DNA of 64,000 nt from assembly GCF_907164915.1 (NCBI RefSeq), contig NC_061862.1:137383520-137447519 (forward strand), given 5' to 3'. Both the position numbers and the translations under genes were made by a program. This document shows, piece by piece, positions 1-9,964 of the stretch. Each line of letters starts with the position of its first letter. The first letter of the stretch is position 1. This DNA is from Impatiens glandulifera (lineage: Eukaryota; Streptophyta; Magnoliopsida; Ericales; Balsaminaceae). The notes below the pieces were generated by a model, which saw nothing but the letters and a program-made list of their open reading frames with translations, searched no databases and was not told the origin of the DNA.

Positions 1-10
1 GAACAACTGT

Positions 11-1013
11 ATGCTATTTTGGAAGGACGACATAAATGAAGATTCGTGTAGAGTTTGCGGTCTTTCAAGATGGAAAGTCGACCAAACAAGTGGGACAGTT
101 TGGGAGAAGCAAAACGGGAAATTCATTCCAAAAAAGGTGTTGAGATATTTCCCTTTAATACCAAGACTGCAAAGACTATACATGTCCTCAAAAACGGCTC
201 CAATGATGAGATGGCATAAAGAAGGAAGAGTTGATAGTGATACGTTGAGACACCCCGCTGATTCCTTAACTTGGAAGACGTTTGATGAAAATTATACAGA
301 TTTTGCTTCGGAATCTCGAAACGTAAGACTTGGTTTATCAAGCGATGGGTTTCAACCATTTGCAAATGGAAAAAAATCATACAGTGTTTGGCCGGTAATT
401 CTCGTCCCTTATAATGTGTCACCCACGACTTGCATGGATTCTAGCAATTTCATTTTATCTATGTTAATTCCGGGTCCAAAGAGTCCGGGAGATGCAATTG
501 ACATATTTCTCCAGCCATTGATCGAAGAGTTACATGAACTGTGGCAAACAGGAGTGAGAACGTTTGATGCACACACCTCGCAATACTTTAACATGCGAGC
601 TGCGTTGTTGTGGACCATTAACGACTTTCCCGCATACGCGAATTTATCAGGCTGGAGTACGAAAGGTAAATTCGCTTGTCCTTGTTGTAACAACGACACA
701 GTATCTCTTCGATTGGTTCATGGTTCCAAACAATGTTACTTGGGTCATAGACGCTTCCTTCCACCGAAGCACAAATACAGAAGGGATAAAGAGTCGTTTG
801 ATGGTCGAACTGATTATAGAGATCCCCCTAGGAGTGAAAGTGGATAAATATGGCTTCGTAAGTGTAAATATAAACCGAATTTTGAAAACCCAAAGTCAAG
901 ACCCGTATATATTGGTGAGTCAAGCAAAACAAGTATTCTACGCCCTTGATATGTCAGCCCGACCCGGTTGGAAGATTGTGACAAAAATAAAACCGCGGTT
1001 TACAAACATATAG
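11..1013 (+). pseudogene. CACTA transposase (tnp2 domain fused out of frame to DUF4216 tail)
   Basis: The first 270 codons match the transposase family tnp2 domain, which cuts and joins the transposon ends: a Cys-rich C-R-V-C motif at residues 15-18, FPLIPRLQRLY, MRWHKEG, DSLTWKTFD, an F-ANGKKSYSVWPV stretch and the CPCC...GHRRFLP motif near the end. At about 830 the reading frame changes and the next about 60 codons (to the stop at 1011-1013) match the C-terminal end of DUF4216 (VDKYGFVSVN, then PYILVSQAKQVFY). In full-length CACTA proteins DUF4218 and most of DUF4216 lie between these parts, so an internal deletion with a frame change has removed them. The N-terminus is beyond the left edge. 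It is not functional as it stands. Confidence 0.88.
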
Positions 1014-1123
1014 TTCAGATTAATTAATTAGGTAGATTTAATTATGTTTTTAACTTTATATTCATTTTTATTACTACTATATTTCAATTATTCACTCATT
1101 TTTATTAATGGTGTGAATTAAGA

Positions 1124-2894
1124 ATGTCTGAAGGTCCTAAAACAACTTGGAAGAGTATGAGGAAGACACCCAAGAAATTGGATAAAAGTTACCAAAACCT
1201 ACTTGCCCAATCCGAGTCGTTAAAGCTTCGAGGATCGTCTTCTAGAGACCAACCACCGATTCCTGTGGTCCCGATAGCTACTGCACCTCCCCGAACATAC
1301 GAGACTGAAGACGATGATGATCTTGCAGAGTTTATAGAGAGCACATTTAATGATAACCTGCCTAGCAATGAGGCTGGAGACGAGGGTCTTGAGGAGCCTA
1401 TCGAGGAGCAGGATGACGAGGAGGAGCACGGGACCACTCCCGACCCATCATCGACAGGTATTTCGTTTACAAATTAGTTAGTATTTCAATTGATTGACAT
1501 ATTTAATTAAGATTTTGATAAATTTGAAGAATCTTCTGCCCGCAAGAGACGGGGGAAGAACAAGAATATTGCGCTATCACAGAGGCTAGCGGGGACGAGG
1601 ATCCCTCTAACGTTTAGAGAGAAGGATGGGAGGCCAGGCGGTACAGACGTGGGAAGGACACGGTGGTCTAGACATGTGGGGTCGATTATCCGTGACCCCG
1701 CAGCCGTCTCACACCGTCTTCTCAAGTGGAAGGCTTTAAGTGCAGACCAATTGGATTCACTGTGGACTGCTATCAAGGTAATACTTATAAGTTGATTATA
1801 CATTACGTCATTAAATAATTATTTGTAACATTTGGATGTTAATTTTTTAAGGATCCGTTCGAAGCAACTAATGGTGACATTGAGTATTTTCGAAAGACCG
1901 GGTTGGGACACGCCAATCAGATATGGGATAGATGGCGGTCGGATTTGAACAAGAATTATATCCGCATCCACAAAGGAGACGAGGCGGCGGTACTGGCTAA
2001 TCCTCCACCGGACTACGATCGAGATGATTGGGAGTTTGTGTGTCGCAACCATTTCTTCACAGAAACGTTTAAGGTACGGTTTCATAATTCAAATAAAAGT
2101 TGATATTAATTAATCTAACTTCATTTGTTATTTCAAATACAGAGACACAGTTCTACAAATATTAAGAACCCGAAGAATCTGAAATTCCCGCATCGAACGG
2201 GAAGTAGACCGTTTGCACAAATTGAAGACGAGTTGGTAAGTACATTATTTGTAATAACTTAATATTAATTATTATATTAATCATTTATTTCAACAGGCGA
2301 TTGAAATGGGACGGCCACCATCTGTAATTGAAGTATTCAAGAGGACCCGTACACCAAAACCGACACAAGAAAACCCAACACCCGTCCTGGACTAACACGT
2401 GCAAGAGAAAATTATAAGTGAATTGAATATGCCTAGTTTTTTTATTATAGAAATGATATTTTATTTGAATTGTGCAGGCTGAGATAGAGGAGGTTGTTAG
2501 TAACGAACCGGGAATATCTGATTTTGAATTGACGGAGAGGGTGTTCGGACAACAAAAACACGGGGTAGTGTTCGGAATGGGATCAGGCGTCCGGCCCACA
2601 CACTTTCGTGAGGATCTTCGTAGTGGAAACAGTTCACAGCGAAACAATGAGCGATTGTTAGAAGAGAATCAAATGATGAAGCTCAAGCTGGAGGAACTGG
2701 AGAAGAGGGATGAAGAAAGAAGGCGCAGAATGGAAGAAATGCAATCCGAAAAGGAAGAAATGGTGGAAAGAATGGAGCGGGAGAAGTTAGAGATTACAGC
2801 AAAAATGGAGAGGGAGAAGTCAGAGATGAACGCAAGAATGGAGAGAATTGAATTGTATATGAGGCAACAACCACCTCCTCCCCCCACAAACTAA
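1124..2894 (+). pseudogene. Second CACTA gene, Transposase_24-like with coiled-coil C-terminus
   Basis: A multi-exon gene downstream of the transposase, in the TnpA-like position. Likely exons are 1124-1457, 1512-1777, 1852-2073, 2143-2235, 2297 to about 2417 and 2478-2894, most bounded by AG and GT. Exon 1 is acidic. Exons 2-4 match the plant Ptta/En/Spm family domain (Transposase_24): exon 2 has RWSRHVGSIIRD, exon 3 has IWDRWRSDLNKNYI then DWEFVCRNHF, exon 4 has FPHRTGSRPFAQ. The last exon is a long charged coiled coil (E-K-M-R repeats, residues about 55-130) ending in a proline run. Exon 5 has an in-frame TAA at about 2394, and its donor would not keep frame, so the gene is probably dead. 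TnpA-type proteins bind subterminal repeats; that role is inferred from family and position. Confidence 0.8.
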
Positions 2895-3107
2895 GGTTGT
2901 TTCGATTCAAAACATTTTTTCATTAGTGGTTGAATTTAGAACAGATTGTTCGGAATATTAGTGTGGTTTCGAATTTTGTAATGTTCATGATCAATTAATG
3001 TGATCGTTTAATGTATGTTGCATTTCTTTTATCATTAATATATTGGTTTGGCTGAACAGGTTTTGGTTGCGAGCAAAATAATCCGCACATTTTAAAAAAT
3101 TTACGGG

Positions 3108-3601
3108 AAAAAACCGAAAGTAATATTGAAATCTCTCGGTTTTTCTCTTTGTGGGAAAACCGAAAGTTTTGTAATAACTCTCGGTTTCCCAAAAAAGAAA
3201 AACCGAAAGTAGTTTGCAAAACCCTCGGTTTTTCCACACAGAGAAAAACCGAAAGGTCTTTGTAAAACCTTTGGTTTTTCCACAAAGAGAAAAACCGAAA
3301 GGTCTTTGTAAAACCCTCGGTTTTTCCACACAGAGAAAAACCGAAAGTTATTTGTAAAACCCTCGGTTTTTTCAAATAGAGAAAAACCGAAAGGTCTTAG
3401 TATAACCCTCGGTTTTTCCAAAAGAGAAAAATCCGAAAGTTTTCATATAACTCTCGGTTTTCTCTTTGTGGAAATCCCGAGAGAGTCAATACCGAGGGAT
3501 GGCGAGAGTTACTAAAACCTTCGGTAAGGTGTCTTTACCGAGAGTTATAGGGTCAAAACCGAGAGTTTTAACTCTCGGTTTTGACCACTTTTTCACCAGT
3601 G
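3108..3601 (+). repeat. CACTA subterminal repeat array and 3' terminal inverted repeat
   Basis: About eight units of about 46 bp run from 3108 to 3470. Each has the core AAAACCGAAAG followed by CTCGGTTTTTC in inverted form, with spacers such as CCACACAGAG. More divergent CCGAGAG motifs continue to 3560. At 3551-3586 the array ends in a palindrome, GGTCAAAACCGAGAGTT followed by its reverse complement, and the terminus ACTTTTTCACCAGTG closes the element at 3601. Such arrays bind the TnpA-type protein in En/Spm. The minus-strand reading frames through this block are products of the repeat, not genes. Confidence 0.88.
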
Positions 3602-4978
3602 TTCACAGGTGTGATAGACGAGCTAGCAACTCTTGGGAAAAGGTATGACAACAAGGAAGTCATCATGAAAGCGTTAAGATCTCTTCCAAGAGCATGGGAC
3701 ATAAAGACAATGGTGATGAGGGAATCAAACTGCCTAAGCAAGATGAAACTACATGATGTATTCGAAGATCTTAAGGCATATGAGTTTGAAATGAGATCTA
3801 GGACTGAAGAAGAAGTCTCAGCCTCAACCTCAACCAGAGCACTGATCACATCCACAGAACCTGTTGCACCTGCACCAATCAGAACCGCTGAACAGTTCAC
3901 CGAGGATGCCATGGCAATGCTTGCACAGAAATTTGGGAGGTTCATGAAGAGGAGCCAACCGACAAACAACTACAACTATGGTGATAAATCTAATGTAAGA
4001 TGCTATAACTGTAACTGTTTGGGACATTTCAAGTGGGAATGCAGAAAACCGAGGAGGGATGACCGGAAACCGGACAATCAAAATAACCGAAATAACTATC
4101 AACAAACCGGTGAAGGAAGTGAGGTTCAGAAAACACTGATAGCCGATGATGGAGGTAGCTTATGGGCTCACAGTGACAGTGATGATGAACTCACATGCCT
4201 CATGGCAAATGAGGAACATGTATTTGACTCTCCTTTCGAAGAATTTACTAAAGATGAGTTATACAATGCATTGAATGATATGGTAGAAGAGTATAAGAAC
4301 CTATTAACCTTATTACCTAAGCAACCCAATTTTAGAGCCGACCTTATAGTACCCACCTTGACCGAACCAAAGATTATACAACCTGATGAAACCCCTATCT
4401 TAGAAACCGAATCAGCACCTGAACTATCCTCTGAGACCGAACAGTTCGAGGAAACAGTTCAAGAGCTGAACAAAGAGGAAAATGCCCGACTCTAGTATAG
4501 AATGGCCGCATGGAAAAGATCTAGCGAAATGGTAAGAAAAATGTGTAGTTATAAAAGACACCCTACTTGCATGTCGGGTCTAGGATACAAAAACAATAGA
4601 TCTCAAAGCCAAAAACACTTAGACAAAACAAGGCTCACAAAGGATGATCTTCCCTTTGTAAGTTTTGTCAGAAGTTCCTTAACCGCTGAAGAGGAATTAA
4701 CTGCCTATTATACAGAAGACAAACTAACCTATGTAGGTCCAACCGATTCTGAGAAATAGCTTCACCCTGAGAAAAGGAAAGCCAACCAGATCAAAAATAG
4801 GAAAGCCAACCCACAACCGCATAGGACAAACCAAAGATCATCCCCACACAAGGCCTTCTTAGGAAAACAGAAAGATTCAAAACCGAGTGCAAGAAAATTG
4901 GTTAAGACATTAACCAGGAAAGCTGTCCGGATTGTCAAGGTCTGGATACCCAAGGGACTAATCGCTTGAGGACCCAAG
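3602..4978 (+). pseudogene. copia A gag, 5'-truncated by CACTA insertion
   Basis: The nucleocapsid part of gag starts at the TTC codon next to the CACTA end and reads FTGVIDELATLGKRYDNKEV, a UBN2-type gag segment. A zinc knuckle follows at about 4000-4042 (C-YN-C-NCLG-H-FKWE-C, the CX2CX4HX4C pattern), then a basic stretch and a long acidic tail. TAG stops occur at 4493-4495 and 4757-4759, then TGA and TAA near 4970, all in one otherwise open frame. The same gag tail, down to the words around GPK and MWV, reappears on the minus strand at about 45840-47067 in copia remnant I. Confidence 0.87.
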
Positions 4979-5431
4979 TAAATGTGGGTACCAAATAGTT
5001 GTAAATATGTACATTTTGCAGTATATAAAGAAACGGCTAGGAAACTCTGAATGGTACTTGGATAGCGGTTGCTCCAGGCATATGACCGGGAACAATAATC
5101 TTTTAACCGACATCAGAATAGAAACCGGTGCACTAATCACCTTCGGTGACAACTCAAAAGGTAAAACTGTGGGCAATGGTAAGATTGTCCATGGTAACCT
5201 AACAATTGATAATGTACTCTTAGTTGAAAATCTACGCTTTAACCTGTTAAGCATTAGTCAAATGTGTGATGCTGGATACACTGTAGAATTTTTAAACATG
5301 CATGCCTAGTTAAGAATTCTCAAGGTATTACACTACTAACCGGAAATAGGTTAGAAAACATCTACAAGGTAGATTGGAATAATAAAGTAGAATATCCTAT
5401 ATGAATGATAGCTAAAACCGATCAAACCTAG
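4979..5431 (+). pseudogene. copia A protease (retropepsin) region
   Basis: The frame open from about 5007 to 5309 contains WYLDSGCSRHMTG, where D-S-G is the catalytic triad of the copia aspartic protease, then ITFGDNSKG and the conserved LLSISQMCDAGY. It breaks at a TAG after NMHA (5307-5309). The reading continues in another frame through a GAG-pre-integrase segment with a TGA near 5401 and a TAG at about 5429. The last TAG sits where the duplicated copy at 10.46 kb still has TGG (Trp). The active-site motif is intact but the polyprotein is not. Confidence 0.85.
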
Positions 5432-6700
5432 TTGTGGCATAAAAGACTAAATCACCTAAACATGAAAACTTTAAATTATATTCGTGGTAAAAAGTTAGTC
5501 GAAGGAGTTCATGACATAGTGTTTAATAAGGATAAGATTTGTTCAGCATGTCAAATGGGTAAACAAATTAGGTCAACCTTTAAGAGTAAAAAACACATTC
5601 AATCTAACCGATGCTTAGATCTTCTTCACATGGACTTATTTGGACCGATTAGGGCCGTCAACCTAGGAGGAATGCTTTACACCATGGTAGTTGTTGATGA
5701 TTATTCTAGGTATACATGGGTAATATTCTTGCCATCCAAACGTGAAACCGCATCAAATTTAATCACACTGCTTAAACGTTTGCAAAATGAAAAATCAACA
5801 CGCATTAATAGCATTAGAAATGATAGAGAAACCGAATTTACAAATAACACTCTAAATGCATTTCTTGATGAATCTGTTATTAGACACGAGTTGTCTAGTG
5901 CTAGGACTCCTCAACAAAACGACCTGGCCGAGAGAAGAAACCGAACTCTCAAGGAAGCCGCACGGTCCATGATAGCCGATTCGGGCATTGCCCAGAAATT
6001 ATGGGTTGAAGCTATCAACACCGCATGTCATACACAAAACGGTCTTTGATTAACAAGTTTCACAACAAAACACCTTATGAGGTATATTTTGATAGAGTTC
6101 CTAACCTCAAGTATCTTAAGATTTTCGGTTGTAAATGCTACATTCACATAAATGGAAAAACCTATCTATCTACTTTCAATGCAAAATCCGATGTTGGGAT
6201 CGTGCTAGGTTACTCAGCTGTTAGTAAAGTATATAGAGTATATAACACTAGAACCTTAACCGTGGAGGAATCACTTCATGTTGTTTTCGATGAATCGGTT
6301 GAAAGTAACACTACATCATGCTTCGATCTACACAATAAATTAGAAAATGACAATATCCATTCTGATGGTGAAGATGAGATTCCGGTTTTCAGGCGGTTTG
6401 TCCATGACCAAATGGGTAATGATGAAACCCAGCCGGATCAAGCTGTCCCACGACAGGAATCTGACACTTCGGTTCAAACCGAGGAAATCGGTCGGTCTGA
6501 CACTCCTGTTCAGCCTACCGATATGTCTAGCCTTGATCAAGCAAACGGTGATTTGGTAGACGCTCCTGAACCGAACCTCAAAAGGAACACAAATCATCCT
6601 CCTGAGCTAATTATAGATGACCCTTCAGAACCTGTTCGAACTAGGCGACAAATTCTGGAGGAATACTTTAATTCCGCTTTTATATCCCAGATTGAGCCTA
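5432..6700 (+). pseudogene. copia A integrase
   Basis: GAG-pre-integrase start (W-H-K-R-L-N-H) with zinc-binding CSACQMGK, then the rve core: first Asp in LLHMDLFGP, second in NDRETEF (the usual Gly after NDR is Glu), and Glu in NDLAERRNRTL. A 1-bp deletion near 6041 shifts the frame, so one frame stops at 6049 and the next carries on from about 6025 with KTPYEVYF and the C-terminal variable region up to 6700. The same 1-bp deletion is present in the 10148-11109 copy, so it is older than the duplication or shared with the donor. Confidence 0.87.
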
Positions 6701-8239
6701 AAAGAGTGGATGAAGCATTGTCAGATCCGGATTGGATCTTGAGAATGCAGGAAGAGTTAAACCAGTTTGAGAATAACAAAGTCTGGTACCTAGTCCTTAG
6801 ACCGAAAGATTAACCGGTCATAGGAACAAGATGGGTATTTAGAAATAAACTCAATGAAGACGGTTTGGTCACGAGGAACAAAGCCAGATTAGTGGCACAA
6901 GGATACAAACAGGAAGAAGGAATTGGTTTTGAAGAATCATTTACTCCTGTAGCTAGGATTGAAGCTATTAGGATTTTTCTAGCCTTTGCTGCATTCAAAA
7001 ATTTCAAAGTTTTCCAAATGGATGTTAAAAGTGAATTTTTGAATGGTGACCTACGTGAAGAGGTATATGTTGAACAACCACCCGGTTTCAAGAATGTTGA
7101 ACTACCCAACCATGTATACCGGTTAAACAAAGTTTTATACGGTCTAAAGCAAGCTCCTAGAGCCTGGTATGACACACTAACCGCATTTTTGAAAAAACAT
7201 GATTTCACCATCGGTTCGGTGGACAAAACATTATTTAAGTTTGAGAAAAAGGAACATATCCTGTTTGTTCAAATATATGTAGATGATATTATCTTCGGCT
7301 CAACCGATCCCAAGTTATGTGATAAATTCTCAACCCTGATGACTAACAAGTTTGAAATGAGTATGATGGGAGAATTGAGTTTCTTTCTAGGTCTTCAGGT
7401 TAAGCAACTCGAAGAAGGAACTTTAATAACCCAACCCAAGTATACTAAGGAACTGTTAAAGAAATTTGGGATGGACATATGTTCCTCAGCGGCCACTCCA
7501 ATGAGCTCATCGGTCAAATTGGACAAAGATGATGACGGACAAGTACTAGACCTGACCGCTTACCGAGGCATCATCGGTTCTCTTCTATACCTGACAGCAA
7601 GTAGACCGGATATTCTATTTGCAGTCGGTGTGTGTGGAAGATTCCAGGCCAACCCAAAAAAGTCTCACTACACCGTCGCAAAGAGAATCTTGAAATACCT
7701 AAAGAGAACCCCTGACGTCGGCTTGTGGTATCCAAATGACTCATCTTTTAACCTAACAAGTTACTAAGATGCAGACTATGCAGGTTGCAAGGTTGATAGA
7801 AAAAGCACCAGCGGAACATGCCAATTTCTAGGTGATCGGCTTGTTTCATGGCACAACAAGAAACAGACATCAGTTGCCACATCAACCGCAGAAGCTGAAT
7901 ATTTGGCAGCCAGAAGTTGCTGTTCACAACTTCTTTGGATTCAACAACAACTGAAGGATTTTGGTATCACGGCCGAAGAGTCTCCAATTTTCTGTGATAA
8001 CACAAGTGCCATAGTGACCACCTACAACTCGGTCTTACACTCTAGAACCAAGCACATTGACATAAGGCATCACTTCATTCGGGAACATGTCATGCTGAAG
8101 CATATCCGGCTGGAATACGTATCGACAGATCAACAAGTAGCCGATATCTTCACAAAGCCCCTATAGGAAGCTAAGTTTTCTCAATTCAGACTCACACTCG
8201 GTTTGACTGATATTAATCAACTTATTCCTAAGGATGTTT
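6701..8239 (+). pseudogene. copia A reverse transcriptase and RNase H
   Basis: RVT_2 domain with [33 protein letters not shown] and the catalytic YVDD box at about 7279 ([12 protein letters not shown]). RNase H follows: DADYAG at about 7770, RKSTSGTCQFLG, STAEAEYLAA, CDNTSAI and RTKHIDIRHHFIREH, ending with DIFTKPL. One frame runs the whole way but is cut by TAA at 6811-6813, TAA at 7765-7767 and TAG at about 8164, with a final stop at 8237-8239. Three single-base nonsense changes in an otherwise well preserved domain indicate moderate age. Confidence 0.9.
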
Positions 8240-8751
8240 AAAAAGGGAATTCAGATCGGACAGACAAAACCGGTAGTTCCTCCTAAATTGTCGGATTCCA
8301 AATTCACCAAGGTATCTATGGAAGAACCGCCTGGTTTATCAGTTCGAGTAAACCGACCGGTTACTTAGTGCATGCACCAAATAACCGCATCGGGACGAAT
8401 GACTGATAACTGACCGGTTCGGAAATAGTTTATCTCAGATTATTTGGTCTCCGAACAAAAGTGGAATAATTATCTGTGATTAAACTTATCTGTTCTGAAA
8501 AATTACCTTCTCAAAGTAAAATGGTCATACCTCAAAAGACGTGAAGATATGATATCTTTCACCGTCCAGGCCTATGACCCACATCGTAGGTTGTACACAT
8601 ACCTATTTCATGCAAAATAGTTTACCCTATGGATAATAGACATCATAACCTGCAATACACTAGATAATGAGATCATCCCTCCACTAATATATAAGTTAGG
8701 TAAACCTTAAACAAAACAATCACAAGATATAACTTATTCTCTCACTAAGAC
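8240..8751 (+). promoter_or_regulatory. Spacer after pol, with TATA box for accessory ORF 1
   Basis: No open frame. TATATAAG at 8688-8695 lies about 60 bp before the conserved start of accessory ORF 1. The same arrangement (TATA box, short leader rich in CTCTC/CAAC, coding start) is found before accessory ORFs 2 and 3 and before the copy at 30.4 kb, which supports a real core promoter inside the element. Confidence 0.5.
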
Positions 8752-9515
8752 AAAATTTCTCAGTTTCCAAACATCCTTCAAGTGGATTTCGATTCTACTC
8801 AAGGCACTGAGCATTATGAAGTCTTCAAGATGATCAAGTCACTTGAAGACACTGGTCTCAAACACTTTCTAGATGACAAACATGTCATCTTTCTAGAATC
8901 TGTCCTGGAGTTCTTTTACAATGCCAGGGTTTTTCGAGGTACTCCTCACTTTCACACCCACATCCAGTCCAAGGTGGGAGGGACTGTGTTCGACTTCACC
9001 AAAAGTGATTTTGTTAGATGCTTCGACATACTGAAGCAAGGGCTGACCGACCTAAATGTTCCGGCTGAACTAAATGCCGAAATTGCCTTGAGTTTTGCTC
9101 GATCTGACCACCCGGTCAATGACCACGGTGACAGGTCATCGCTGAGAGCTGAGTATCAGCTTCTCAACGATGTCATCGGTCGAAGCATCCTAGGTAGGAT
9201 GTCACAAACACTTACTGTGCTGCGGTTTTTAACATGATGTCTGCCATAACCACGGGTACGGCAGTAAACTGGTCAAGGGTGTTGTTTTATGCCCTAATCT
9301 GGATGATAGGCATTCGCCAAACCGGTCTCATTCCCCAGATAAGCTGCCTACTTTTGAAACTTGGAGTTCCACTCTGTCCGGGCAAAGGGTTAAACCAGGC
9401 CCAGGTAATCACCAAAGAGGTCACCGACTCATTCTATGAGCGGTTTGAAAAAGCTTGGAAGAGGAGGAACCGCTACATCAACTCCAACGGTCACACCAAC
9501 TCCAACGGATATTAA
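8752..9515 (+). pseudogene. Accessory ORF 1 downstream of pol
   Basis: A diverged member of the accessory family described for the copy at 12327-15002. Conserved words: ILQVDFDS at the start, TGLKHFLDD, LEFFYNAR, then SSLRAEYQLLNDVIGRSI, and in a second frame from 9234 AVNWSRVLF and LLLKLGVPLCPG. There is no ATG before VDF and a frameshift near 9230. It stops at 9515 after about 250 codons, without the coiled-coil half seen in accessory ORF 3. I do not recognise an enzyme. The domain resembles the uncharacterised 'putative plant transposon protein' type found downstream of pol in some plant elements; that is from memory and needs a profile search. Confidence 0.65.
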
Positions 9516-9964
9516 GTCACTCCTTCCTACAACCGGTCATTTTGCTGCACGCACCGGTTGTATCTTTGTTCAACTCTTTTATGATTATTTCGTCTTAGTT
9601 TATGTTGTCTTCGGTTTCAATCGGTTACTTTTCGGTCTCTTGTAGCATCCGTCATTAATGAAAAGTAATATTCAATTAATGTAGTAACTACCAACCACAT
9701 GAGTAATTACTATCCAACTAACTTGGTTACTTTTGAACTAGATTCTTACCTCGAGCTCCGTAACCGGTCAAAAGTAACCTCTTCCCAATACGTTTTGAAA
9801 ACATAAATATTCTTCTCATTAATAAGACAAAACTGATCTTCAACATTAAATGCTGATACTTTCCCTCCAAATTCAGATCTATATAAGGAGCCACCCCCTA
9901 ATCAACTTAACACATCTCAAAACAAAATTTCTTGAACTCTTTCTCTCTAAGCAAAGTTTGAATC
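9516..9964 (+). promoter_or_regulatory. Inter-ORF spacer with TATA box for accessory ORF 2
   Basis: Non-coding. TATATAAG at 9880-9887 lies 78 bp before the ATG of accessory ORF 2 at 9965, with a CT/A-rich leader between them. No other motif stands out apart from scattered ACCGGT words, which are frequent throughout this element. Confidence 0.5.

Larger units (their letters stand above)
1..3601 (+). mobile_element. CACTA (En/Spm) DNA transposon, 3' portion
   Basis: The window opens inside the tnp2 transposase gene and runs through a second spliced gene, an array of subterminal repeats and a terminal inverted repeat. Read on the minus strand, the right end is CACTGGTGAAAAAGTGG, a CACTG-type terminus known from plant CACTA elements. 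The base after the terminus starts TTC, which is also an in-frame codon of the copia gag gene that continues to the right, so the element sits inside that gag gene. CACTA transposases make 3-bp target duplications, so TTC is the expected duplication; the left copy and the 5' terminus lie outside the window. The coding parts are broken, so the copy is probably non-autonomous. Confidence 0.9.

Noticed and set aside
2669..2887. Minus-strand Ser/Ile-rich frame
   Set aside because: It is the antisense of the purine-rich coiled-coil exon of the CACTA gene.
2991..3421. Minus-strand reading frames of about 100-126 codons
   Set aside because: They translate the CACTA subterminal repeats (repeated KPRVLQ and FGFSL words) and have no independent support.
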